Below are positions 11,930 to 20,545 of a stretch of DNA of 64,000 nt, piece by piece; the first letter of the stretch is position 1, and each line of letters begins with the position of its first letter. Made by a program: the position numbers and the translations under genes. The notes beneath the pieces were generated by a model, which searched no databases, was not told the DNA's origin, and saw only the letters and a program-made list of their open reading frames with translations. Origin of the DNA: RAM1 sp943372515 (GTDB taxonomy: Bacteria > Pseudomonadota > Gammaproteobacteria > Burkholderiales > Burkholderiaceae_C); contig CALRYY010000003.1 in the NCBI GenBank assembly GCA_943372515.1, forward strand, positions 29,728 through 93,727, written 5' to 3'.

Positions 11930-12443
11930 CAACTACCGGTTCCTTTCCCGCTACAACGCATGGTTCAACGAGCGCCTGTATGGTGTGTGTGATGCGCTCA
12001 CTGACGCGCAGCGCCTGCACGACCACGGCGCGTTCTTTGGGTCCATCCACGGCACGCTGAACCACCTGGTGTGGGGCGACACGATGTGGCTGCAGCGCTT
12101 CAATGCGCAGGGGGCGGCGTTTGCCGCATTGAGCGATGACGTGCTGGCGCTGCCTGCGGGTGCTACGTACGGCACGCTGCTGGAGCCTGAGTGGGCGGCG
12201 TTGAAAGCCCGGCGCGAACAGCTGGACGCCGCCATCGAGGCCTGGGTCGCGCAGATGCCGGATGACTTTCCGTTGCGCACCATGCGTTACGCCAATACCC
12301 GTGGTGTGTGGCGCGAGCACCCGGCCTGGCAGGCCATGACGCATTTCTTCAACCACCAAACCCACCACCGCGGCCAGGTCACCACACTGCTGAGTCAGGC
12401 CGGTGTGGATGTGGGTGTAACGGACCTGATCGCGCTGGTGTGA
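11910..12443 (+). CDS. DinB-family (DUF664-like) four-helix metal-binding protein
   Basis: A 177-residue DinB/YfiT-fold protein. These four-helix bundles bind a metal through three histidines and many are thiol transferases or of unknown role. The pattern is visible: HGTLNHLVWGD (first helix pair) and FFNHQTHHRGQ with two further histidines near the C-terminus. The start ATG 11910 overlaps the small gene upstream. A strong terminator follows 20 bases after the stop, closing the rightward operon. Confidence 0.88.
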   Translation: MSSAFIDNYRFLSRYNAWFNERLYGVCDALTDAQRLHDHGAFFGSIHGTLNHLVWGDTMWLQRFNAQGAAFAALSDDVLALPAGATYGTLLEPEWAALKARREQLDAAIEAWVAQMPDDFPLRTMRYANTRGVWREHPAWQAMTHFFNHQTHHRGQVTTLLSQAGVDVGVTDLIALV

Positions 12444-12463
12444 CTGCGCCAGCGCAAAGCAAA

Positions 12464-12487
12464 AAAAGCCCGCTGATGCGGGCTTTT
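12464..12487. terminator. Bidirectional Rho-independent terminator
   Basis: AAAAGCCCGC-TGAT-GCGGGCTTTT is a perfect 10-bp stem with a 4-base loop and A/T tracts on both sides. It lies between the converging DinB-like gene and the helix-hairpin-helix gene and can serve both. Confidence 0.92.
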
Positions 12488-12505
12488 GTTCAGGTACGGT
12501 GCCGC

Positions 12506-12859
12506 CTACTTCTTGGCCGTGTCGGTTTTCTTTTCTGCTGCCTTGTCAGACTTGGACGTCTTGTCGGCGGGCGTTGCGGCGGCTGCCTTGAACGCATCAC
12601 CGTTGACGGTCAGGCCCTCCTTGGAGAAGCGGGCAGCGTTGGCGGGGCCTACGCCCTTGACGCGGCCGATGAGATCGTCCCAGTCCTTGAAGGCGCCTTT
12701 CTTGCGCTCGTCCAGGATACGCGCTGTCATGGCCGGGCCGATACCGCGTACACCGTCCAGTTCGGCCTCTGTGGCCTTGTTGACGTCAGCGGCAAACGAC
12801 GTGGCCGCACACAGCAGGGCCACGATGGCCAGCATGTGTGCCAGCAATTTTTTCAACAT
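12506..12859 (-). CDS. Secreted helix-hairpin-helix (ComEA-type) DNA-binding protein
   Basis: A 117-residue protein with a signal peptide (cleavage after TSFA, about residue 23). Two tandem helix-hairpin-helix motifs follow: LDGVRGIGPAMTARILDERK and LIGRVKGVGPANAARF. The arrangement matches ComEA, the periplasmic DNA receptor of natural transformation. The C-terminal tail is lysine/alanine-rich and disordered-looking. A perfect AAGGAGGA ribosome-binding site precedes the ATG. In related genomes such short proteins are often called ComEA-like without a proven competence role, so function is tentative. Confidence 0.85.
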   Translation of the reverse strand: MLKKLLAHMLAIVALLCAATSFAADVNKATEAELDGVRGIGPAMTARILDERKKGAFKDWDDLIGRVKGVGPANAARFSKEGLTVNGDAFKAAAATPADKTSKSDKAAEKKTDTAKK

Positions 12860-12881
12860 GGGAAATCCTCCTTGATTTAGT

Positions 12882-12913
12882 AAAAACGCCCGGCCCCATT
12901 GCCAGGCTGGGCG
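12882..12913 (-). terminator. Rho-independent terminator after hldD
   Basis: Read leftward, CGCCC(A)GCC pairs with GGC(C)GGGCG around a short loop and is followed by TTTTT. It separates the hldD message from the helix-hairpin-helix gene, so that gene must have its own promoter in the remaining space or depend on read-through. Confidence 0.7.
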
Positions 12914-12938
12914 AGTTTAATAAATCAAAAGTTCCCAA

Positions 12939-13934
12939 TCAAGTATGAATAAGTGACTGCATGTAAGCAAAAACACCGCTTTCTACATCCATGAAAGCAT
13001 GGTCGCATCCCGCCGCGCGCAGTGCAGTCAGGTCCGCCTGGGTGTAGCACTGGTACTTGCCCCGCAGCGCATCGGGAAAGGGTACGTACTCGATCAGGCC
13101 CTTCGCCACGGCGCCAGCCAGGTCCAGTGGGGCCGAGCCCTGCAATGCATTGACGGTGGCCAACGCCACGTCGTTGAAAGGCTGTGCGCGACCGGTGCCC
13201 AGGTTGAAAAGCCCCGACTTTTGCGGATGGTCGAAGAACCACAGATTGACAGCCACCACATCGTCAATGAACACAAAGTCGCGTTGCTGCTCGCCGGCGC
13301 CATAGCCGCCGTATTCGCCGAACAGCTTCACGCGGCCTTCGGCGCGGAACTGGTTGAACTGGTGAAACGCCACGCTGGCCATGCGGCCCTTGTGTTGTTC
13401 GCGCGGGCCGTACACGTTGAAGTAGCGAAAGCCCGCCACCTGGTGCGTCGCGTCCTGGAACTGCGCACCCAGCTCGCGGCGCATGCGCTGGTCAAACAAC
13501 AGCTTGCTGTAGCCGTAGACATTCAGCGGCTTTTCGAATTCGGGTGATTCGCGAAAGGTCTCCGAGCCGCCGTAGGTGGCCGCAGACGATGCGTAGAGCA
13601 ACCGCGCACCGCGCTGGCGGCACGCGTTGAACAGGCCACACGACAAGGTGTAGTTGTTGTCCATCATGTACTTGCCGTCGGTTTCCATGGTGTCACTGCA
13701 GGCGCCCTCATGGAACACGGCCTCGACCTTGCCAAAGCCGCCTTCAGCAAAAAGGTCGTAGAACAGATCAGCGTCTACATAGTCGGCAATGCGCAGGTCG
13801 GCCAGGTTGCGGAATTTGTCGCCCTGCGTCAGGTCGTCCACCGCAATGATGTCGTCGATGCCGCGTGCGTTCAGACCCCGCACGATGTTGCTGCCAATGA
13901 AGCCGGCCGCGCCGGTAACCACCACTCGTGTCAT
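12939..13934 (-). CDS. hldD: ADP-L-glycero-D-manno-heptose 6-epimerase
   Basis: A 331-residue extended-SDR enzyme catalysing the last step of ADP-heptose synthesis for the LPS inner core. The NAD-binding motif GAAGFIGSN (8-16), the HEGACSDT segment, catalytic serines near 116 and Y140-x3-K144 (YGYSK) are all present. Its start overlaps the stop of hldE by 4 bases (ATGA), showing translational coupling. Length matches the Escherichia coli enzyme closely. It is the last gene of the leftward operon before a terminator. Confidence 0.97.
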   Translation of the reverse strand: MTRVVVTGAAGFIGSNIVRGLNARGIDDIIAVDDLTQGDKFRNLADLRIADYVDADLFYDLFAEGGFGKVEAVFHEGACSDTMETDGKYMMDNNYTLSCGLFNACRQRGARLLYASSAATYGGSETFRESPEFEKPLNVYGYSKLLFDQRMRRELGAQFQDATHQVAGFRYFNVYGPREQHKGRMASVAFHQFNQFRAEGRVKLFGEYGGYGAGEQQRDFVFIDDVVAVNLWFFDHPQKSGLFNLGTGRAQPFNDVALATVNALQGSAPLDLAGAVAKGLIEYVPFPDALRGKYQCYTQADLTALRAAGCDHAFMDVESGVFAYMQSLIHT

Positions 13935-14860
13935 GCAAACAGCTCCTCGTAAGACACCGTGGCGGTGCCGAATTTGCCCACCACAATGCCACCCGCCTTG
14001 TTGGCCAGAGGCAGGGCGTCACGCAGCGACAGGCCGGCAGCCACCAGCGTTGCCAGCGTCGCTATCACCGTGTCGCCAGCGCCGGTGACGTCGAACACCT
14101 CACGCGCCTGGGCCTTCACATGAAGCTCACCTTGTGCGTCAAACAGGCTCATGCCTTCTTCGCTGCGTGTGACCAGCAGCGCACCCAGGCCCAGCGATTT
14201 GCGCAGGGCCTGCGCCTTGTCGCGCAGGGCGGCTTCGCTGTTCCACGCGCCGACCACCTGCTGCAGTTCGGCACGGTTGGGTGTGATGACACTGGCGCCG
14301 GCATAGCGCGAATAGTCCGAGCCCTTGGGGTCCACCAGCACCGGTTTGCCGGCGGCGCGCGCGGCGCTGATCATGGTGGCGATATGGGCCAGGCCGCCCT
14401 TGCCGTAGTCTGAAAAAAGAATTGCGTCATGCACCGGTGCGAGCTGCGCGAAGGCTTCGGTCTGCGAGGCCAGCGCTTCGTGATCGGGTTCGCTTTCAAA
14501 GTCCAGGCGCAGCAGTTGCTGCTGGCGCCCGATCACGCGCAGCTTGACTGTGGTTTGCAGTCCACCGTCGCGCGCCAGGTGGGTGCTGATGCCGGTGCTT
14601 TGCATCAGCCGCTCAAGCTTGCGCCCGGGCTCGTCGTCGCCAATCACGCCGATGAAGCTGGCCTGCGCACCCAGCGTGGCGATGTTGTAGGCCACGTTGG
14701 CGGCTGCGCCGATGCGCTCTTCCTCGCGCGTGACACGCACCACAGGCACCGGTGCCTCGGGCGAGATGCGGTCTACCGAGCCGTGCCAGTAGCGGTCCAG
14801 CATGGCGTCTCCTACCACCAGCACGCGCGCGGCAGCCATTTGTTGTTTTGTCAGGGTCAT
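13931..14860 (-). CDS. hldE1: D-glycero-beta-D-manno-heptose-7-phosphate kinase (single-domain)
   Basis: A 309-residue PfkB-family sugar kinase, phosphorylating heptose 7-phosphate at C1. Features are the N-terminal VVGDAMLDRYWHG, the anion-hole segment DVTGAGDTVIATLA with its catalytic aspartate, and GAAANVAYNIATLGA. Only the kinase domain is present; the cytidylyl/adenylyltransferase domain fused to it in Escherichia coli HldE is absent, as expected in betaproteobacteria where it is a separate gene (not in this window). The ATG at 14860 overlaps the lapB stop by 4 bases. Confidence 0.94.
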   Translation of the reverse strand: MTLTKQQMAAARVLVVGDAMLDRYWHGSVDRISPEAPVPVVRVTREEERIGAAANVAYNIATLGAQASFIGVIGDDEPGRKLERLMQSTGISTHLARDGGLQTTVKLRVIGRQQQLLRLDFESEPDHEALASQTEAFAQLAPVHDAILFSDYGKGGLAHIATMISAARAAGKPVLVDPKGSDYSRYAGASVITPNRAELQQVVGAWNSEAALRDKAQALRKSLGLGALLVTRSEEGMSLFDAQGELHVKAQAREVFDVTGAGDTVIATLATLVAAGLSLRDALPLANKAGGIVVGKFGTATVSYEELFA

Positions 14861-15990
14861 AGTTCTTCTACACGCCGCGCGGGGTAACTGTCCCACGCCT
14901 GGCAGCCGGGGCATTGCCAGAAGTGCTGCTTGGCCTCAAAGCCGCAGGCCGCGCAGCGGTAACGGCGCAGGGGCTTCACGGCGTGTTCCAGCGCGTTTTG
15001 TACATAGGGGTGGGCCTGCTCGTGCTCCAGCTTCTCGCCGGCCAGCCAGCGCGACGCAGCGACCAGGGACGGCTCGCGCTCCAGGTGGTGCATGTACCAG
15101 GCGCGCGCTGCATCGGGGTCTGACTCCAGCGCGGCGATGGCGTCCAGAACGTCCAGCGACGGGTGCAGCTCATAGCTTGCCTGCAACACCTGCATGACCT
15201 GTTCCTGCTGGCCGCAGGCGTTGGCGGTTTCCGCCAGGCGCGCCGCCATCAGCGGGATGGATACGGGCGATCGGTTGGCCAGGCTCATGAGTGTTTTCAG
15301 GGCGTCGTCGTGTGCTGCAGCTCTCGTTTGCAAGGAGGCCAGCTCCATGCGTGCCCGTGGCGCGTCGGGCGCCACGGTCATGGCCTGGCGCAGCAGCGGC
15401 TCGGCCGCTTCGTCGCTGGCCTGGCCGGCTTGCTCACACAGGTAGTGAGCGATGCGTGTGGTGAACGTGCCGTCGCTGCCGGTTTCCAGTTTGCGGGCGG
15501 TGTCGGTGGCCTGTGCCCAGTCGCGTGAGCGTTCGTAGATGGCCAGCAGCGCCAGGCGTGCCTGTGTCTGGAACGCGGTGCCTTCCAGCTTGCGCAGGGC
15601 TTCTTCCGCGCGGTCCAGCAGGCCCGCCTTCAAAAAGTCCAGCGCCAGTGCATGCTGGGCCCGGTCGCGGTCGGCCCGGCTCAGGTCGCCGCGCGACAGC
15701 AGGTGTTCGTGTACGCGTACGGCGCGTTCGTATTCGCCACGGCGGCGAAACAGGTTGCCCAACGCGAAGTGCAGCTCTGACGTGTCGGGGTCGTTCTGAA
15801 CGGCCTCGATGAACGCGTCAATGGCCTGGTCCTGCTGCTCGTTGAGCAGGTAGTTCAATCCCTTGAAATATGCCTTGGGCGCCTGGCGGTTCTCGATGCG
15901 CAGCTGGCGCAGGTCCAGCCGCGATGCCAGCCAGCCCAGCACAAAGGCCACCGGCAGGCCCAGCAGGATCCAGCTCAGGTCAAAGTCCAT
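14857..15990 (-). CDS. lapB: LPS assembly protein LapB (YciM), TPR and rubredoxin-type metal site
   Basis: A 377-residue inner-membrane protein with one N-terminal transmembrane helix (about 5-20), a series of TPR repeats (about 35-330) and a C-terminal zinc/iron finger of CxxCG...CPGC form (CAACGF, then CPGCQAW). LapB works with FtsH to control LpxC turnover and so LPS amounts. The start at 15990 is chosen because it gives the membrane anchor; it overlaps lapA by 11 bases. Coupling with heptose genes hldE and hldD fits LPS production. Confidence 0.93.
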   Translation of the reverse strand: MDFDLSWILLGLPVAFVLGWLASRLDLRQLRIENRQAPKAYFKGLNYLLNEQQDQAIDAFIEAVQNDPDTSELHFALGNLFRRRGEYERAVRVHEHLLSRGDLSRADRDRAQHALALDFLKAGLLDRAEEALRKLEGTAFQTQARLALLAIYERSRDWAQATDTARKLETGSDGTFTTRIAHYLCEQAGQASDEAAEPLLRQAMTVAPDAPRARMELASLQTRAAAHDDALKTLMSLANRSPVSIPLMAARLAETANACGQQEQVMQVLQASYELHPSLDVLDAIAALESDPDAARAWYMHHLEREPSLVAASRWLAGEKLEHEQAHPYVQNALEHAVKPLRRYRCAACGFEAKQHFWQCPGCQAWDSYPARRVEEL

Positions 15991-16264
15991 GGGGTGCTGT
16001 CTGCGCCGGGTCTGTGACACTCGCGCCTTGCGGCGCCTGCGTGGCCTTTTGCGCTGCGGCGCGCTGGCGCCACCAGCGCGGCACCATGCCCATGACGCCG
16101 ACGGCCAGCCCCAATGCAAATGCAGTCAACACCACCAACACCAGAGGCGCGCGCCATTGGGTGCCGAAGAAAAAGTGCACCGTGGCGTCCTGCTGGTTGT
16201 TCAGCGCGAATGCGAACAGGGTAAAAAAAATGGCTGCCTTGAGCAGCCACATGAGGTATTTCAT
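15980..16264 (-). CDS. lapA: LapA-domain small inner-membrane protein
   Basis: A 94-residue protein with two transmembrane helices (about 4-21 and 40-63) and the LapA signature FALNNQQDATVHFFFG between them. It pairs with LapB in the inner membrane during LPS assembly. The C-terminal 30 residues are polar and cytoplasmic. It overlaps lapB by 11 bases and follows ihfB, the gene order usual in proteobacteria. Confidence 0.92.
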   Translation of the reverse strand: MKYLMWLLKAAIFFTLFAFALNNQQDATVHFFFGTQWRAPLVLVVLTAFALGLAVGVMGMVPRWWRQRAAAQKATQAPQGASVTDPAQTAPHGL

Positions 16265-16298
16265 TCATCTCCTCAGTGACGAGGGGATTCTATCGGGG

Positions 16299-16616
16299 TC
16301 AGCCGCCGGGCTTGTCGCCGGCTTGCAGTTCGGCCGTGCGGCGGTCCACGGCTTCACGCAGGGCCTTGCCTGGCTTGAAGTGGGGAACCCGCTTTTCGGG
16401 GATATGCACGCTCTCGCCACTGCGCGGGTTGCGACCCATGCGTGGCGGGCGGCGGTTGATTGAAAAGCTGCCGAAACCGCGAATTTCAATGCGGTGGCCA
16501 CGCACCAGGGCTTCACTCATCGCGTCCAGAATCGCCTTGACGGCGTATTCCGCATCGCGATGGGTGAGCTGGCTGAAGCGTGCGGCCAGTTCTTCTACCA
16601 GGTCGGATCGGGTCAT
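16299..16616 (-). CDS. ihfB: Integration host factor beta subunit
   Basis: A 105-residue HU/IHF-family DNA-bending protein. The beta-arm motif GFGSFSINRRPPRMGRNPRSG is clear (written here in part: GSFSINRRPPRMGRNP), followed by VPHFKPGKALRE. IHF bends DNA at promoters, including sigma-54 promoters such as the one before glnA here. The start MTRSDLVEEL at 16616 matches the family; the longer upstream frame is discarded. It has an extra Gly/Lys tail. It sits between rpsA and lapA as in other proteobacteria. Confidence 0.96.
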   Translation of the reverse strand: MTRSDLVEELAARFSQLTHRDAEYAVKAILDAMSEALVRGHRIEIRGFGSFSINRRPPRMGRNPRSGESVHIPEKRVPHFKPGKALREAVDRRTAELQAGDKPGG

Positions 16617-16691
16617 GAAATCGAAGGCATTGCGGGACAGACCGGCCAACGCGCTACGCGCAGGGCCGCCCTGTCCTCAACCGTTCAAGTC

Positions 16692-18380
16692 TTATTTCGA
16701 CTCGTTGTTGTCCAGCTTGGCGCGCAGCAGGGCGCCCAGGCTGGTCGTGCCGGCGTTTTCACGCGACGATTGCTGGCTCAGGTTGGCCATGGCGCCTTGC
16801 TCGTCGGCCATGTCCTTGGCCTTGATGGACAGCTGGATGTTGCGCGTCTTGCGGTCGATGTTGACCACCACGGCGGACACTTCGTCGCCTTCCTTGAGCA
16901 CGTTGCGGGCATCTTCCACGCGGTCGCGCGAGATTTCCGAGGCACGCAGGTAGCCGATGATGTCTTCGCCCAGGTCGATCTCGGCGCCCTTGGGGTCCAC
17001 CGTCTTGACCTTGCCGGTCACCACGGCGCCCTTGTCGTGCACCGAGGTGAAGGTGGCAAACGGGTCGCCGTCCAGCTGCTTGATGCCCAGGGAGATGCGC
17101 TCGCGGTCCACGTCCACGGCCAGCACGATTGCGTCGACTTCCTGGCCCTTCTTGTAGTTGCGCACGGCGGCTTCGCCGGGCTCGTTCCAGGACAGGTCAG
17201 ACAGGTGCACCAGGCCGTCGATGCCGGCAGCCAGGCCCACGAACACGCCGAAGTCGGTGATCGACTTGATCGGGCCCTTGACGCGGTCGCCGCGCTTGGT
17301 GTTCTGTGCAAACTCTTGCCACGGGTTGGCCTTGCACTGCTTCATGCCCAGGCTGATGCGGCGCTTGTCTTCGTCGATTTCCAGGACCATGACTTCGACT
17401 TCGTCACCCAGCGCAACGATCTTGGACGGAGCCACGTTCTTGTTGGTCCAGTCCATTTCAGACACGTGCACCAGGCCTTCGATACCGGGCTCGAGTTCCA
17501 CGAACGCGCCGTAGTCGGCAATGTTGGTGATCTTGCCGAACATGCGGGTGCCCTGCGGGTAGCGGCGGTTCACGCCCATCCACGGGTCGTCGCCCATTTG
17601 CTTGAGGCCCAGGGACACGCGGTTCTTTTCGGTGTCGAACTTGAGGATCTTGGCGGTGATTTCCTGGCCGGCCTGAACGACTTCGCTCGGGTGGCGCACA
17701 CGGCGCCAGGCCATGTCGGTGATGTGCAGCAGGCCGTCGATGCCGCCCAGGTCCACGAACGCACCGTATTCGGTGATGTTCTTGACCACGCCGCGCACAA
17801 CGGAGCCTTCCTTCAGGGTTTCCATCAGCTTGGCGCGCTCTTCGCCCATGGAGGCTTCCACCACGGCGCGGCGGCTCAGCACCACGTTGTTGCGCTTGCG
17901 GTCCAGCTTGATGACCTTGAATTCCAGGGTCTTGTTTTCGTAGGGGGTCAGGTCCTTGATGGGACGCGTGTCGATCAGCGAACCGGGCAGGAAGGCGCGG
18001 ATGCCATTGACCAGCACGGTCAGGCCGCCCTTGACCTTGCCGCTGGTGGTGCCGGTGACGAATTCGCCGGATTCCAGGGCCTTTTCCAGGCTCATCCACG
18101 AGGCCAGGCGCTTGGCCTTGTCGCGCGACAGGATGGTGTCGCCGTAGCCGTTTTCGATGGCGTCGATGGCCACCGACACGAAGTCGCCTACCTGGACTTC
18201 GATTTCGCCCTTGTCGTTCTTGAACTCTTCGATCGGCACATAGGCCTCGGACTTGAGTCCGGCATTGACCACAACAAAGCTGTGCTCGATGCGCACGACT
18301 TCGGCGGTAATGACCTCACCGGCGCGCATTTCCTGGCGCTGCAGCGATTCTTCAAAAAGGGCGGCAAAAGATTCAGACAT
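16692..18380 (-). CDS. rpsA: 30S ribosomal protein S1
   Basis: A 562-residue protein of six S1 RNA-binding domains, four of them strongly similar (for example VHVSEMDW, LVHLSDLSW, LLHITDMAWRRV). S1 brings mRNA with weak ribosome-binding sites to the 30S subunit. The ATG is preceded by AAGGAA. It follows cmk, as in Escherichia coli, with 176 bases between that probably hold its own promoter and leader; no strong element can be singled out there. Confidence 0.97.
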   Translation of the reverse strand: MSESFAALFEESLQRQEMRAGEVITAEVVRIEHSFVVVNAGLKSEAYVPIEEFKNDKGEIEVQVGDFVSVAIDAIENGYGDTILSRDKAKRLASWMSLEKALESGEFVTGTTSGKVKGGLTVLVNGIRAFLPGSLIDTRPIKDLTPYENKTLEFKVIKLDRKRNNVVLSRRAVVEASMGEERAKLMETLKEGSVVRGVVKNITEYGAFVDLGGIDGLLHITDMAWRRVRHPSEVVQAGQEITAKILKFDTEKNRVSLGLKQMGDDPWMGVNRRYPQGTRMFGKITNIADYGAFVELEPGIEGLVHVSEMDWTNKNVAPSKIVALGDEVEVMVLEIDEDKRRISLGMKQCKANPWQEFAQNTKRGDRVKGPIKSITDFGVFVGLAAGIDGLVHLSDLSWNEPGEAAVRNYKKGQEVDAIVLAVDVDRERISLGIKQLDGDPFATFTSVHDKGAVVTGKVKTVDPKGAEIDLGEDIIGYLRASEISRDRVEDARNVLKEGDEVSAVVVNIDRKTRNIQLSIKAKDMADEQGAMANLSQQSSRENAGTTSLGALLRAKLDNNESK

Positions 18381-18556
18381 TAAAGGTTCCTTGGCGCATC
18401 ACACAGGTTTCCAGACGCAAAAGCAAAATCGCTTCAGGGCGGCTGTTTTTAAGACTGAGGACGGCAGTTTTTGCGGACGGGTCCGCGGGTTACGTTGATG
18501 AACCGCACCGCCTGGGGCGCTGACGCGCGAGAGGGGCGGTGCGGGCCAACAGCTGC

Positions 18557-20545
18557 TCAGGATGACCTGAACGGCTGCTTGTCTTGCCACCATTCCAGCA
18601 CCTGGCCCACCGATTCTTCAATCGTCTGGTCAGAGTTGTCGAGCAGCAAGGCATCTGCGGCAGGCTTCAAAGGGGCGACGCTGCGGGACGAGTCCCGGGT
18701 GTCGCGCGCCTCCAGATCCTGGCGAAGACTGTCGAGTGTAGTTGAAAAACCCTTTGAAATCAACTGCTTATGCCTGCGTTCGGCCCTGCGGGCGGCGCTG
18801 GCCGTCAGGTACACCTTGAGCGCGGCTGCGGGGAAGATCACCGTACCCATGTCACGGCCGTCAGCTACCAGGCCTGGCAGCTGGCGAAATGAATGCTGCA
18901 GCGCCAGCAGGGCCGTGCGCACCATAGGCAGGGCGGACACGCGCGAGGCATTCATGCCGGCTGCTTCGGTGCGGATGTCGTCAGTCACGTCCTTGCCGTC
19001 CAGAAGCACATGTGAGCCGGTAAAGCGCACTGGCAGTCGCGCCGCCAGATCGGCAAGGGCGGCTTCATGTGCTGCATCCAATGTCAGGTCGGCCTGTTGT
19101 GCGGCCAGGGCTGTCACGCGGTACAAGGCACCTGAATCCAGGTAGTGGTAGCCCAGTTGCTGGGCCACGGATGCGGCCAGGGTGCCTTTGCCCGATGCTG
19201 TGGGGCCGTCCACACAGATGACCGGTACCTGGCCGTCGCGCGGTGTGACCACGCCAAACAAGGCCTCAAAGTAGTCCGGAAAGGTCTTGGCCACGCACTT
19301 GGGATCTTCAATGCGCACCGGCACACCGTCAGCATTGAACGCCGCGAGCGAAAAGCACATGGCGACCCGGTGGTCGTCGTAGGTGTGGATACTGGCTGCG
19401 CGCCACTGCGCAGGGGGCTGCACACGCAGCCAGTCTGGGCCCTCGGTGACGGTGGCGCCCAGCTTGGCGCATTCGGTGGCCATGGCGGCGATGCGGTCGG
19501 TTTCCTTGACGCGCCAGCTGGCAATGTTGCGCAGCACAGTCGGGCCGTCGGCAAACAGGCCCATCACAGCCAGCGTCATGGCGGCGTCCGGGATGTGGTT
19601 GCAGTCCAGGTCTATGGCCTTGAGCGGCCAGGCGCCACGCGATATTTCCAGCCAGTTGGGGCCGCTGGTTACCTGGGCGCCCATGGCCTGGGCGGCCTCG
19701 ATGAACCGGATGTCGCCTTGTATCGAACCTGCGCCCACCCCCTGCACTCGCACGCAGCCGTGGCTGGCCGCCAACGCACCCAGCGCGATGAAGTAGCTGG
19801 CCGACGACGCATCGGCTTCCACATGGATGTCACCCGGCGTGCGGTACGCGCTGCCTGCCGGGATGGTGAAGCGTTCCCAGCCATCGCGCTGAACGGCAAT
19901 GCCAAAGCGCGCCAGCAGGTTGAGGGTAATTTCAATGTACGGCCGCGAAATCAGTTCACCGACAACCTCGATCACCACATCGTGCTGCGCCACCAGCGGC
20001 AGCGCCAGCAACAAGGCGGTGAGGAACTGGCTGGACACGTCGCCGCGCACCCGGATAGGTGCTTCCAGCTTCAACGCAGGGCGGCCGACGCGCAGGGGCG
20101 GAAAGCCTTCATTGCCCAAATACCCGATATCGCAGCCCAGCTGGCGCAGCGCATCCACCAGGTCGCCAATGGGGCGCTCATGCATGCGTGGCACGCCGCT
20201 CAATTCAAAGTCGCCACCGAGCACCGCCAGCGCAGCCGTCAGCGGCCGCATGGCCGTGCCCGCATTGCCCATGAAGAGTTTTGCAGGCGCCGCCGGCGCC
20301 TGCCCGCCCAGGCCGGTGATGCGCACCACGGCGCCGTCATGGGCCACGCCGCAGCCCAGCTGGCGCAGCGCGTCCAGCATGACGCGCGTGTCGTCGGAAT
20401 CCAGCAGGTCGTGTACGGTGGTGGTGCCCTGGCACAGGGCCGCCAGCAGCAGCACGCGGTTGGAGATGCTCTTGGAGCCGGGCAGCGTGACCGTGCCTCC
20501 CGCGCTGGCCAGAGGGGGAATGTCCAGAAACGCAGTGGCGAACAT
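18557..20545 (-). CDS. aroA-cmk: Fused 3-phosphoshikimate 1-carboxyvinyltransferase / cytidylate kinase
   Basis: A 662-residue two-enzyme fusion. Residues 1 to about 432 are EPSP synthase (LPGSKSISNRVLLLAAL, FMGNAGTAMRPL, and the DDHRVAMCFSLA segment), which makes EPSP from shikimate 3-phosphate and PEP. Residues about 440-662 are CMP kinase with P-loop DGPTASGKGT and the DGRDMGTVIFP motif, which makes CDP. In most bacteria these are neighbouring separate genes. The frame is continuous through the junction and both domains keep their key motifs, so this is a real fusion. The start overlaps the tyrA stop by one base. Confidence 0.95.
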   Translation of the reverse strand: MFATAFLDIPPLASAGGTVTLPGSKSISNRVLLLAALCQGTTTVHDLLDSDDTRVMLDALRQLGCGVAHDGAVVRITGLGGQAPAAPAKLFMGNAGTAMRPLTAALAVLGGDFELSGVPRMHERPIGDLVDALRQLGCDIGYLGNEGFPPLRVGRPALKLEAPIRVRGDVSSQFLTALLLALPLVAQHDVVIEVVGELISRPYIEITLNLLARFGIAVQRDGWERFTIPAGSAYRTPGDIHVEADASSASYFIALGALAASHGCVRVQGVGAGSIQGDIRFIEAAQAMGAQVTSGPNWLEISRGAWPLKAIDLDCNHIPDAAMTLAVMGLFADGPTVLRNIASWRVKETDRIAAMATECAKLGATVTEGPDWLRVQPPAQWRAASIHTYDDHRVAMCFSLAAFNADGVPVRIEDPKCVAKTFPDYFEALFGVVTPRDGQVPVICVDGPTASGKGTLAASVAQQLGYHYLDSGALYRVTALAAQQADLTLDAAHEAALADLAARLPVRFTGSHVLLDGKDVTDDIRTEAAGMNASRVSALPMVRTALLALQHSFRQLPGLVADGRDMGTVIFPAAALKVYLTASAARRAERRHKQLISKGFSTTLDSLRQDLEARDTRDSSRSVAPLKPAADALLLDNSDQTIEESVGQVLEWWQDKQPFRSS

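Noticed and set aside
16494..18383. A 629-codon open frame opposite rpsA
   Set aside because: Same shadow effect in high-GC DNA; rpsA is certain on the other strand.
18473..18486. GCGGAC-GG-GTCCGC hairpin upstream of rpsA
   Set aside because: Short, and followed by A residues when read in the direction of cmk/rpsA, so neither terminator nor clear operator.
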